Assembly (NCBI GenBank): GCA_014529385.2 | Contig: CM043950.1 | Coordinates: 77,743,935-77,807,934, forward strand | Length of the DNA stretch: 64,000 nucleotides | Source: Adiantum capillus-veneris | Taxonomy: Eukaryota; Streptophyta; Polypodiopsida; Polypodiales; Pteridaceae | Direction: 5' to 3' | Part shown: positions 34,923 through 45,844 of the stretch, piece after piece | Numbering within the stretch: position 1 is the first letter of the stretch | How the letters are laid out: each line of letters begins with the position of its first letter | Position numbers and translations under genes: made by a program | Notes under the pieces: generated by a model | What the model was told of the DNA's origin: nothing | Databases searched by the model: none | The model's input: only the letters and a program-made list of their open reading frames with translations

Positions 34923-37228
34923 ATGTCATCTAGTGGTGAAAAGAATATTTACAATATCCAAAAATTTGATAGGATGAATTTTGCTATGTGGAAAGAGAAA
35001 ATTCAAGATTCTCTTATACAAAAAGGCCAGCTGGATCCTATCATGGAGCCTCCACAGGGCGAGTATACAGATGTTGAGTGGGAGAAACTTGATGCTAAGT
35101 CCAAATCTACCCTTCGTTTGCATTTGGCCGAATGTGTGTTTTTACTACAGTTGGAGAAAGAACTGCTAGAGATGTATGGGATAAGTTGTGTTCCAGTTAT
35201 GAGAACAAAAGTGACACTAATAAGTTTTTCTTGATGAAGAAGCTGCTTGACCTTCGTACGAAGGAAGAGGGAACTATTTCTACTCACATTAATGAGTTCA
35301 ATATCATTTTCACTCAGTTGACCACTCAGGGTTTGGTCTTCGATGAGGAAATCAAATGTATATTTTTGCTATGCAGTTTACCCTCGTCTTGGGATACATT
35401 TTGTACTGTGATTAGCAACTCAGCACTTGGTACCAGTCTAGTGTACAATGATGTCCTTGGGAGTCTGTTTACCGAGGAGATTCGCAAGAAATCTCTCGAA
35501 GGCAAGAAGGATGGTGATGCATATGTTGCTAGTGATAGATAGAGGGGTCGCACTCAAATTCAAAAGCAAGGAACGTGCGGGCTCACGCAGTAAGTCGTGG
35601 GGTTCTATGTGTAATGTCAAGTGATATCACTACCATAAAAAAGGGCATGTGAAGAAGGATTGCAGGAAATGGCAGCAAGGCAAGAAGGATAAACAATCCA
35701 GTGAAACTTCTAAGTTTGATGATTCAAACAAGGGCAAAGCAAAGTTAGAGGAGATCAATGTGCTAGAGTGCTCAAATGCTCCTATTGTAGAGACTCTTCC
35801 AACAGTTGTTATGCCACTTACCTCTGCCGTATTGGTCTTCACAACAAATCTACCTCTTTAGGCTCTTGTTATGGAAGATGCGTAGTAAGCACAGAATTGG
35901 ATAATAGATTCTGGTGCGAGTTTCCATGTGCACACCACATAGAGAGTGGTTCTCTACTTATTCTCACTCTCGTGGAAAAGTGAGACTTGGTGATGTTTAT
36001 GAACTAGACAATGAGGGTGTCAAAAACGTCAAATTGCATCTAAGAAATGGCATGCACTTTACTTTATGTAATGTCAAAAATGTGCCCAAGTTGACTAAAA
36101 GCTTAATTTCTGTTGGTCAGCTTGATGATTTGGGCTACAACACCACATTTGGAAATGGTTTTTGGATAGTACGCAAAGGTAATCTTGTTGTACTCAGAGG
36201 TTAGAAGCATGGTACCTTGTATTCCATGCATGTGTCAGATGTTGGTCATGATTACATATCTATAGCCGAGTTGCCGTCTACTGAGTTGTGGCATTGCCGG
36301 CTAGGTCATATTAGCCAAAAAGGAATGAGAACTCTGACTCCTTTTGGCTACTTACCTGTCTTGTCTTATGTTGACTTTCCTGTTTGTGGGCATTATATCT
36401 ATAGAAAACAGACTAGGTCTATGCACTTACCATTGGGTCAAAAGCGAGTTGAACCTCTAGATTTAGTACATAGTGATGTTTGTGGTCCTATGTCAGCCAA
36501 ATCTCTAGGGGGGGCAGCTATTTTGTGACATTCATAGATGACTCTACTCAAAAGGTGTGGGCATATCCTTTGAAACACAAGGATCAAGTTCTTCCTGTGT
36601 TCCAAATTTTTTTAGCACTCTTTGAGAATATGTCTGGCAAGAAACTCAAGGGGCTGCGCACTGACAACGATGGAGACTATGTCTCCAAGGAGTTTGACAG
36701 TTTCTGTGCTAAAAGGGGGCTTAAAAGGCAGTTTACTGCACCATACACACCAGCTCATAATGGATTTGTTGAGCATATGAATAGTATGATTCAGGAAAGA
36801 GTCACAACCATGCTTTCTAGGGAAAATCTCACACAAGGCTTTTGGGCAGAAGCCGTCTTGGCCACAGTGCACATTATAAATTGTTTGCCTAGTACGCCAT
36901 TGAATAATGAGATTCTAGAAGAGTTATGGTCTAAACAAAGCCCCACAATGATCATCTACCTGTTTTTGGTTGTGAATCTTATGCTCATGTGCCTAAAAAA
37001 CTTCGACAAAAGTTAGAGCCAAAGTCACACAAATGTATTTTCATTGGATATGGTGCAGATGGAGAGATGGGATATCATCTCTGGCACCCGGAATCTCATC
37101 GAGTCATCCCTACTGCAAATGTGATCTTCAATGAGTCAAAGATGCATAAACAAACTATCAAGGAAATAGAAATTTGGAGAGTCACTTTTGAGGATGTTGC
37201 CTCAAATACAGTGAAACAACTCAGCAGG
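34923..37228 (+). pseudogene. Ty1/copia gag-protease-integrase
   Basis: Gag starts ATGTCATCTAGTGG (34923) with FDRMNFAMWKEKIQDSL, typical of copia gag. A frameshift near 35130 leads to FLMKKLLDLRTKEEGT and LPSSWDTF. The zinc knuckle is broken: its first Cys codon is TGA (35622-35624) and the second position is Tyr, leaving YHKKGHVKKDC. The protease active site DSGA is intact (about 35910), followed by a frameshift. A GAG-pre-integrase segment follows (ELWHCRLGHISQKGM). The integrase core has D (HSDVCGP), D (LRTDNDGDY) and E (NGFVEHMN), with shifts near 36525 and 36990. It stops short of RT at 37228, where the G1 LTR is inserted. The missing RT half should lie beyond the right edge of the window, past G1. 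Confidence 0.93.
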
Positions 37229-38137
37229 TGTTGGTGGATACGCCGCGACGAACGCAGCACAGCGAGAACTCACCTAACAAGATTTGTCAGCTAAGGATGA
37301 AGCTCGACCCGCAGCTGCGTGGAAGCAAGCATAGGGTGTCAATCTACACTGGACCAACTCTTGACTAATTCCTACAGAGGTCTCTACCCAATGTCAAAGC
37401 TACAGCCTTCAGGAGTGCATAAGAGGAGATTTCCTACAACGATTTCAAGAGCTAAATACCCATCGAACGTTCTCGAAACGCCAGAGAACTTGAAGGAGAC
37501 CCTACTAACACCAATAGGTCGCTCTCCCTAAGGTCTATGAACCCAAATCCCAACCCTAAGTAGCTGGTGCAAAATCACGTAGGATGTTTGGTTGAAATTT
37601 GCAGGTCGTCGTTTTCAAAAACTAAAGTACCTAAAGTGTATCTCTACTCAATGTGAAAGCGTGGATATGCTGAAATGTGAAAATAGAAAACGTATGCTCA
37701 CCGAATCACCAGATGAAGCTCGTAGGTCAAGCTCGCAAAACGATATCGTACACCCGCGATGTGGGTATCGACGCGTAGCTCTCGTCAGGGGCAACATTTT
37801 GCACTTCTCCGCACTTGATTCCAACCACCGGTGCGCACGTAGCAAGATGAAACTATCACTCTCTCTCCTACACAATATGCTCACTTACAGATAGAACCTT
37901 TTAAAAATGACAAAGGTTTTTTCATTAAGGTCAAAAGTGGTATGAATACCTTACAAACTCAAACCCTAATGTTCCAATTTAACCATCTACTCAATCTTAA
38001 TGTTAAAAATGGGATACAATCTCGAAGCTTCTGCAAGCCCCACTATTTACAAAGGTGAAATGTCGGTTTTTTCTCAAAGAATAGTTACAAAAAATAATAT
38101 TTCGCCGAGCTCCATAGGGTGTGTCCAGCTACTAACA
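37229..38137 (-). mobile_element. 3' LTR of G1
   Basis: 909 bp. On the minus strand it runs TGTTAGTAGCTGGAC (38137) to CGTATCCACCAACA (37229), preceded by a polypurine run (GAGGGGGGGAG, about 38138-38148). It interrupts copia integrase sequence at 37228. The partner 5' LTR end is at 55701, with the same GGCGTATCCACC terminus. Confidence 0.9.
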
Positions 38138-38393
38138 CTCCCCCCCTCATTGTTCATGTCATCCCCGACATGACAGTTGAGCCGCTTCTTCAGTGTAGGC
38201 TTTCTCTCATCTTGAGAAGGGACTCATATCTTGCATGCTGAGCCAGTAGAGTCGGGCCGAATATATCTGTGCTGATTGTGAAGAATCCCGTGTAGAAGGC
38301 TTCTTCAAAGGCCTGGAGGTGATAAGAAGGCAAAAACATAATTCTCTAATATAGTGGATGTATCACCTCGTGAGATGGATGAGTAGACAGATC

Positions 38394-41300
38394 CTATGCA
38401 CATCTGTATGTATCTTGAAAGAAAAAGATATTGTCTGTCGCCTGGCCTGGTTTGAAGGTTTCAAAGACTGCCAAAAGGGTTTTATATATTTTTCTCATCA
38501 TGATGCAAGATAGGTCAGGCGAGCTAGTGAACAATTTGATGGCGCCTGTTAGGGTTTTCACCATGTATTGCTCACTTATTCTCTTGCGTGCCTTCAAGCC
38601 TCGCAATTTTTGGTAATTTAGCCAAGTGGGTTGGCTTCTCTGCAATAGTTCGTGGGCTTTCCATGTCCTCATCCTTCGTAGAGGGTAGAAACTGAGGTTA
38701 TCTCTAATCACTTTTGGTGCCTCTACCAGATGGATTAGGTATTGTGGATATTTTGTGAGCCATGCCTTTCTCCACCTGGGTTGAGAATCCACTATTAGCT
38801 TGACCCCTTCAAGTTTGGAGATATCTGCTTTTTACAATGGCACTGTTGGCTCCTCTTTTATCCGTTTGTTGATAGTAGCATCTTCGTACTTTAGCAGAGG
38901 ATATGGGAGATATGGTTGTAGCCATTCATGCCAAAGGTTACTGGCATCTATCTTTTGAATAGTCATTGATTTAAACACTCACTGCTCCCATTCCAATGCT
39001 TCTCTGGCTGTGTCTTTTACCGCCGCTTCTATGGCCTTTTGCAACTTTTCTTCCTCTTCTTGTGTCAGATCATGGGGTTCTTTTGAGGGTCCCACCAGGA
39101 TTTCCTCTTGCATGGTGGCCACTGATGTGACACATTCTCTATGTCGATCCCCTCCATTGCAGCTAGACCTATGCTAAACTGATGCTCTTTCGTTTGCTTC
39201 TACCCTCTCAGCTCTTCTATCTTCTCCTGAAGTGTCTTCTTTTCCGCTTCCGCTTGCTCTCCCATGTTTACTAGGAGGTCATTTAGATCTGCATTTATCT
39301 TTTCAGCCTCCTCAAGCTTCCTCTTGATGGCTTCGTTTCTTGCTTGCCATCTTTGAAAATCCTCATCCATCTTTCTTTTTACAGCTTCTAGCTAATTTTG
39401 CATGGCTTTGTTCTCTTCTTCCAGGCGGTTCTGAATTACCATAGATCCCTCAACCAGCATCAGCCTTTGCCTTGTCTCCAGTGTTAACTCCTTCTAGAGT
39501 TCTTTCATTTTTTCTTCATATAGATAAGTCTCTGAAGTCGTGCCAGTTGAGCTAGCAGCTTGGACTCTAGCCAGAGATTCTCTTAGCCATTGGATGGTTT
39601 GATCTTTGACTTTAATTTGATCTTTCAGCTGGATCACTTCATCTTGGATTGCTTCATGCTCTATCTCTACCTTTTCTTTGGCATTCCTCAGGGCTTCCAC
39701 TTCTTTGGACTCTTCAGCAAGTTGTAGAGTCAAGTTGTCCTTTTCTCTATCTGCATCTGTCAATGACTTGCTGATTTTCTCGTATTCTTCTTCACCTCTT
39801 TGAAGCTTGTTTTCGGCTGCTTGATTTTGCCATTCCATCTCCTCGCATCTTTGTAATGCCGCATACAAACTAGCTTACAGCTTTGTTTGTTTGTCCATAT
39901 GCTCTTGGCTCTGTCTCTGTAGTGAGTTAACTTCAGATTTGATAAGAACTTCATTTGTCTTGAGAGTATCAATCTCACACTCAGTGGGCATTGATCTTGC
40001 CCTGAGCCCGATTAGCTTTTTCATCACCACATCCCAATCATTGGTTGGTGGCTATAGGTCGACTGTATCACTGGCCATCTCTTTCAATTCCACTAACCGC
40101 AGGCTTTGCATCTGCTCCTTGGGCCTTGTGCTTGCCAACTCAGAGACCATCGCAGCTGCCTCTTCTCTAGAGTAACCTGCAGCTAGTAGATCAAGAAATA
40201 TTCAGAAATTCTTTTCTTTTGGATCTAGCTTCTCCTCTTTCGGTTCAGATTCTTCTTTCTGCTCTTGCTCTTCGCTCTTGTCTTGCTTGCAATATTCGTG
40301 TCCATCCTCCTTTTGTTGGGTTTGTGGAGGGCTAAGAGGAGGTGGTGTTGGAGGTGGGGCTTGACGGTGGAGTCGGTGGCTTCTTATTGAATTCCCGGTC
40401 CGTTTGGTCTTTCTCTCTTGTTCTTGGCCTTCCTGCTATTCTAGTAGTTGCTGTCTTACTTCGTCCACTTCTTCTTCTGTAAATGGGACATTAGGGATAT
40501 TCTCTGTATCGTAGCATCTAAAATCTCAAAATTTTTGATGTAGTCTTCAAACTGATCTCGGTGCACCCTTCAAGATGATCCCGCATGGCTTCTAGGGATG
40601 GCTTCCACAGCTCGCTTAGATCTCCCTTGAGTGCTCTTGTCGGCTCTGAAGCTTTCCATTAGCCTTTCTAGCTGTGCTACTTTCTGTGACTTGGTCTCTT
40701 TGCTCGGCACTTGCAGACTTACTTTCTTTCCTTTCTTTGACTCTGGCGTCTCTTCTAGCACGGTTTCTAACTGGTGCTTCAAATGTGTGGCTACTCTGGG
40801 TGCCCTGGGAGGTTCTTCTTCTTTATCTTCTTTTAGTTTAGACAATCATTATATGAAGGAGGTTCAGGCCAGTTTCCCTTGGCATGTAGTGCTTCATAGA
40901 CCACTTTTGTTATCAGCTCACCCGGTACAATGTAGGTGGGATTTTTGTTTCCCATCTTCACCAGGTTGTCCTGGATGTAAGTAGCATAATTGATCACTTT
41001 TGGCTTGCTCTTCTGCATTGCCCAGGTGAAGGTGGTGGCAATGGCTCCAGGTGGCATTCTGTATTTTTGTGACCGCTTTGTACACATGTGGATGTATTGG
41101 TTGTAGAGTTGAATCATGATGGCCACTTTTGGGTTTGCAATATCTTCGAATGTGTAGTTGTTCTTCTTTTCTGAGTACACCTTGACTTCATCTCGCCTCT
41201 TTGTCACACTATCTCCTTTGTTTGAGATGTCAAGTGCGGCTGCCACCGCCCTCTCTGTGATGACAATTATAGTATCTGGCTTGCCCTGTAGATCGGTGAC

Positions 41301-41660
41301 TCAAGCCACTCCATCTTCTTTGATAGTGGTTACAAATTCTCACACTCTTTTGATGTCAATTCCTGCTAGCAAAGCTTCAAAATAGTTGTGTAGATCCAGC
41401 TTTTCCAGGTAATCCCCCATCTTGCTTCTGACGAACTCATTGAGCTCCTGTGGTATCATGGATAGCTCTACTGCATTTCCTTCAGGATCTTTGAACACAC
41501 CTTGGTAGATCTTCAAATCATTGGACTCTAGCAAATCATCCTGAATCCATGTGCTTGTGGGCTTCAGCATTCCTTCTGGGATCACAAACGGCTCCACTTC
41601 TTCTAAGTAGTCTTTTATTGTCATCCTCTTCTTATTTGCAGGTGATTTTGTGGCTACCAT
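38394..41660 (-). pseudogene. Extra ORF of G1, between integrase region and 3' LTR: plant transposon-type protein with coiled coil
   Basis: Starts at MVATKSPANKKRMTIKDYLEE (41660). The first 106 residues, then 137 more at 41246-40833, resemble the 'putative plant transposon protein' domain seen in extra ORFs of large plant gypsy elements. Signature stretches are IIVITERAVAAALDI, then a Met/Pro segment (KYRMPPGAIATTFTW) and YIVPGELITKVVYEALHAKG. A Lys/Arg/Pro linker follows (40845-40570). A long heptad-rich coiled coil comes next (39978-39494: ENKLQRGEEEYEKISKSL, KEKVEIEHEAIQDEVIQLKDQ), then a C-terminal part to about 38394 (LTQEEEEKLQKAIEAAVKD; YPQYLIHLVEAPKVIRDNL). Stops and shifts occur throughout. 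No signal peptide or membrane segment was seen, so an envelope role is unlikely. The domain likeness is from memory of the family. Confidence 0.6.
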
Positions 41661-41825
41661 GGATCCTATTGCACTCAGTAGTCCGAAGTTTGCGTTTTTT
41701 CCATATCAGCTGAGAAACTGAGTTCTAACTATCCAAATGACTTGAAAATTGAAAATAAAGCTTAAAAGGAACTAGGGAAACTCTTCACGTGCTCATAGTA
41801 GCTTTCTGGCTAGAATTTATCATTT

Positions 41826-42488
41826 AGACAGCCTACGCGTAGGATGTCTACCTTGCCTATTTTTGGTGAAACTTGGTTGGCTGGTGGTCCTTCACCTGTG
41901 CAACATGGCTATGTGATTGGAATTGGGTTTGGGCATCAAAAAGTGCATTTCTCGGTAGATTTAAGCTCTTGGCTCACAAATTGGGTAGGATGTCCTCAAC
42001 AGATGGCAAATGATATTCAAATGGGTTGAAAGTTGATATACAGGCTTCTTGCACCATGTTAATGGCCCCTATGAAGCCAGTTCTTGCTCAGTAGGTCAAA
42101 ATCATACTAGAGACATTGTACACGTAGGATGTCTTTTTCATCAAAATGACTTGAAGTTGGTTCTGGGGTTAGCCCTTTGCATGTGGAACATGGCCCTGCT
42201 CTTGGATTTTGAGTTGGATAAGAATTGGTGTTGGTAAGGGCATGTGTAGTGTTTTTAGGCTCAAAAAGTGCATCTTGGAGGTGTTGGGGCCAAATGTGAT
42301 GAGAATGGCTTGAAACTTGATATATGAGCTCATGATAGTGTCATAAAGAGATCTAGAACTGAAAAGTACCATCTGGGGGCCAAATTGGTCATTTAGAAAT
42401 CCTACGCGTAGGATGTCTAATTCATCATTTTTCACATATCTGACTTTGCGTTTTTTTGGCCTTGAGACATCCTACGTGTAGGATGTCT
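41826..42488. repeat. Cluster 1 of a 24-bp palindrome (4 copies)
   Basis: Copies of a palindrome with half-site AGACATCCTACG at 41826-41849, 42111-42134, 42395-42418 and 42465-42488. Centres are CGCG or CGTG and mismatches are mostly in the left arm. They lie in a non-coding stretch immediately upstream (minus-strand sense) of the extra ORF that starts at 41660. Confidence 0.95.
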
Positions 42489-44240
42489 CTTGATGAAAAT
42501 TATATGGTGAGTGCTACTGGTGCCTGGCCTAAGTCCCCTGAGTCCCTTTTAAGCCCTATTTCAACAAAAAAGTCAAATAGATAGAAAGAAACTCCCTGTG
42601 TGGATTTCAGAGCCTCCGAGCCGTTTTCTGACTTTTGGAGTTCTTTTCGGCGAGATGAAATTTCTTGATGTTGGTCTCTATAGCTTCACAGTCCCTTGGG
42701 GATCCTTGCCATATGGTTTTTGTAGACTTTGGATTCACTGGAGCTCTGTTTGGTAATTTGTTGCTCTGGAAGCACCTGTGGTTGCGTTTACATGTCGTCG
42801 ATGACTTGTGGTGGTCTACCACCATAGGACTTGGTTTTTGATGGTCTAGGAAAGCCGCTCATGAAGTTTGGTGGAAAACGGACATGCAGTTTGGGCGCCG
42901 CGAGAGCTATTTGACGCTTTATGTGTCTGATGCCGTTTCTGAAGATTAGTGCCACTTGGGGTCATTTTATGGCCATGTGGGCTATATAGACTTGTCGAGC
43001 ATGTCGAGATGCTCCTACCCATGAGCTTTGGTAGCATTTGGGTGGCTTTTTGCCGATTTACCATTTGGTGGCCTCTTGCGGGGCTCTAGAAGTTAGGGTT
43101 TTTTTCGATGGTTTTTTACCTCCTTTGGGTATTTAAAAGTGGTCTCCTATGCTAGGGTAAATCGCCGATGTAGCCTCATTGCTTTTGGGTTAGACGTTAG
43201 GTAGTCACTTCTACCTGTAGGTCTCTACTACCCGCTTTCCGTGTGAACCCTACGCTAGTTTTCACAACAAAACAACAAACATGTGAGAAAAGATCAAGGT
43301 GGTGAGCCTACCTCTCATGTTTGGAGCCTGTCGGGTGGTCGTGCGCGTCATAGAAGCTGCTGGAAGTTCAGTTCGCTTTAGGTGGCAAGAGCTCTCTCTC
43401 AAAAGGCAATAGTAGAAATGAGCTTAAAATGAAGTGAAAAAATCTTATAATGGGGGTCCCTAAACCACTTTCCATGAAATTTGACATGTGCTCCCAACTT
43501 CTTGCGAGATGCTATTAAAGCTCAAAAATTTCTTGATTTGGACTCCATTTGCCCAGTTTCCGAGAAATTTGACGTTTCGGTCAAAATCTCGCCAAAACAC
43601 GCTTTCCGCTCCATTCACATAATTGCACCGCCATTGTACCATAGGTTGTCCTATAGTCACTGAATATCCCCATATTTTTTGTTTTTTATATTTTTGAAGT
43701 TTTCTACCGATAATTAGTAAAATTAAAAGGAAAATAGCAAATTGAACCTAGAAAATCCCCAAAAATCATAATAAATCAAAAACATCACGGAAAAACACTA
43801 TATACACTTACATGCAATTTTTATGGCCAGATTTCTCCGTTTTGCCAATATTTTGCCAAAAAAATAGTTATTTGTACCTATATACACACATCTAGGGGCT
43901 TGATTTGGCGTTTGACCCCATATACTTGTAGATTCATGCTGTATAAGGACATATGTACTTGAGTTTGTCCAAAAAAGTTCACAATCAAACAAAAGCTCTT
44001 TAAAATAGTCGAAAAACATGTCCTTTGTTGCTCTTTTTTCCATTGGGTCCGCATTTGAGAATGCCTCCCCCCCTCCTAGCCGGAGTCCTCCCGGATGACA
44101 AGGTATCGCCTCCGTGTATGTGTCGTGCATGGGTTCAAGATTGTGCTAATGCTCGTCGTGTAATGTGGCCCTATATGATGCATATTCGGTCAATGCATGG
44201 AGAAATCAATGCTGGTGCAAGAAGAGGGTATAAGCAAGAT
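42489..44240. other. Non-coding spacer inside G1
   Basis: Short frames only on both strands and no domain recognised. It contains stretches that could be former untranslated sequence. No LTR ends, target duplications or tandem repeats were found. Confidence 0.5.
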
Positions 44241-44505
44241 GATTATTGGCATTCGCGGTCGAGGTTTCCTGTTTGTTGTTGATTTGGTTGGCGGATTTTT
44301 TTTGTAAGTAAAATTTTTAACTCCACCGCTCTCTGTTTGATCGTCTTTTCTGCAAAAGTCGCTTGGTTTGCCACTACAGTCGAAATGGCCATGGTCAGCT
44401 TGTTGATTGTCATGGCCGAATTGGCCATAGTCTTTGTCTCTTTTGCTTTCCATGTGTAGCTTTGTTTTGCCGGTTTTTGTAGGTTTATTGCTACTTCCGC
44501 GGTTG

Positions 44506-44946
44506 TCATTGTTTTTCTCTGCTGATTGGCACCCACATAGGTCGGTTTGCCAGTTTTATATGTTGTGTGTGTCTGCATGCCGATGTTGCTTGTACTGAAG
44601 GGAGTTCCTGTTGCTTTGATTTCGGGATCCAAATGCGAGTCGCATTAAAGTTGTTACTGAGCATTCTCTTTGGGATCCATATCTGTTTTATTCCCTTGTT
44701 TGCTAGTTGAACTATGTGCTTCTGTTGACTTCTTCTGTTGTATTGTGGTTTGTCTGCCATGTCACCTCTATCCTTCCGCACCCATACTTGTTTTTCACGG
44801 GTTGCTAACCTTGATTTTTTCACTGCGGTCTGTGTTGTTTTATGCTTGTAGTGAACATGGTTGGCAGTTCCTTGTTTGTTCGTATTGTTGTTCTTTAGTG
44901 GCACCCATCTTTTTGGTTCTTTCTCCCTTGATTGTGTTGCTTCCAT
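44506..44946 (-). pseudogene. Basic region with repeated Trp-Val/Ile-Pro motif
   Basis: Minus frame of 146 residues, rich in Lys, Arg, Gln and Asn. It holds five short repeats: RWVPL (about 44905), QVWVRK (about 44785), QIWIPK (about 44675), RIWIPK (about 44630) and PMWVPI (about 44530). It is in the same frame as the protease-like domain upstream, separated only by nonsense codons. The composition suggests nucleic-acid binding, which is inference. A frame-shifted continuation runs to about 44243. Confidence 0.6.
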
Positions 44947-44949
44947 CTG

Positions 44950-45312
44950 GTTCTTCCGGGGTTGCTGAGAAAAAGCTAGTACCTATTGTTCTTGTGCAGG
45001 CTGAATTTTGACTGCATCCACATTCCAATCTATCTACACATTATAATCTTTTTGCCAAGGTTGTCCCAACAACATGGGGTGTTGTGTGCTTTCATCATCT
45101 ACCACATAAAACTTGTGTGGGTAAATATATTGATGTATTTGTACATGAAATATAGTCCCGCCCAATGTTTTCAGTGAATGTGATGTACTACTTTACAACA
45201 CTTTTGGAGTAGGATGTAGTTGACCTTTGGGCTTGAGCTGTTTGTATAACCTGTAAGAGATCAAATTTTCTTGAGCTCTAGAATCAAGCAATGCCGTCAA
45301 TTAAACTTGATT
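44950..45312 (-). pseudogene. Second retropepsin-like domain, fused behind the integrase
   Basis: Continuing in the frame of the integrase C-terminus: PIVVVKVGSNQV, stop, then ALLDSRAQENLISYRLYKQL, later LGGTIFHVQIHQ, FYVVDDES, PMLLGQPWQKDYNV and IDWNVDAVKI. This follows the retropepsin order: a beta strand, a D-[ST]-G-A active loop (here D-S-R-A at 45274-45285, Gly to Arg), a flap-region strand, and hydrophobic-hydrophobic-Gly (LLG) before a W. Nonsense codons lie at about 45299, 45202, 45040 and 44990. It is distinct in sequence from the G1 protease at 49657-50253. If once functional it was an integrase-protease fusion or a separate late product. Confidence 0.75.
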
Positions 45313-45837
45313 GCTACCCACTTTGACTACAACTATTGGCTCCATTGTGTCTCTATCAAAATTTGTTAGTCGAATAGCATTTATTCGCAACGATGATCCA
45401 CATTGTTGTTGTTGTCGTAGAAGCCGTCTTTTTGCAATGCGTTCTTTTGCTTTGGCTTGGGCTTCTTCTTGTACCCTCTTTTTCTCCTTCATCCGTTGTT
45501 TTTCTTGATGGATTTGTTGAAGCATATCCTCTGTTAGTGGTAAATGATATTTTCTTAATCGACACCCACTAATCCAATTTGGCATTTCTTCACCTGCTAA
45601 TGTAGCAAGCTTGACAGCTCCACTTTGTGATAGGTCACTAATCACAAAGGGTCCCATACCTCGCTTTTTAAGTTTCTTAGCATGTTGCTTCAAGGTATAA
45701 ACAAGTACATAATCACCTGTTTTGAACTCTTTCGTGTGCACATGCTTGTCAAAAAACTCTTTTTGTCTTCTCTTTTTAGCATAGATCGAAGCTACAACTC
45801 TCAGTCGTAGTTCATCTAGCTTTTCAAGATCATCCAA
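45301..45837 (-). pseudogene. G1 integrase C-terminal domain plus basic coiled-coil tail
   Basis: An open frame of 178 residues. RRQKEFFDKHVHTKEFKTGD, then YVLVYTLKQHAKKL and GMGPFVISDLSQSGAVKL, is the usual C-terminal DNA-binding region of gypsy integrases. It continues into a Lys/Glu/Gln-rich helix (MLQQIHQEKQRMKEKKRVQEE, KERIAKRRLLRQQQQ) and then NFDRDTMEPIVVVKVGSNQV, which is the first strand of the protease-like domain. There is no chromodomain. A frameshift near 45845 separates it from the core. Confidence 0.88.
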
Positions 45838-45844
45838 TCTTGAA

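Noticed and set aside
38394-41660. Retroviral envelope-like gene
   Set aside because: Right position, but no signal peptide, membrane segment or Cys-rich ectodomain. The sequence is a charged coiled coil.
41826-42488. CRISPR-like array from regularly repeated palindromes
   Set aside because: Only four copies per cluster, irregular spacing (70-290 bp), spacers are ordinary element sequence, and the setting is a plant retrotransposon.
44025-44282. Plus-strand ORF of 85 codons
   Set aside because: No recognisable domain, opposite to all surrounding G1 coding, and composition typical of a chance frame.
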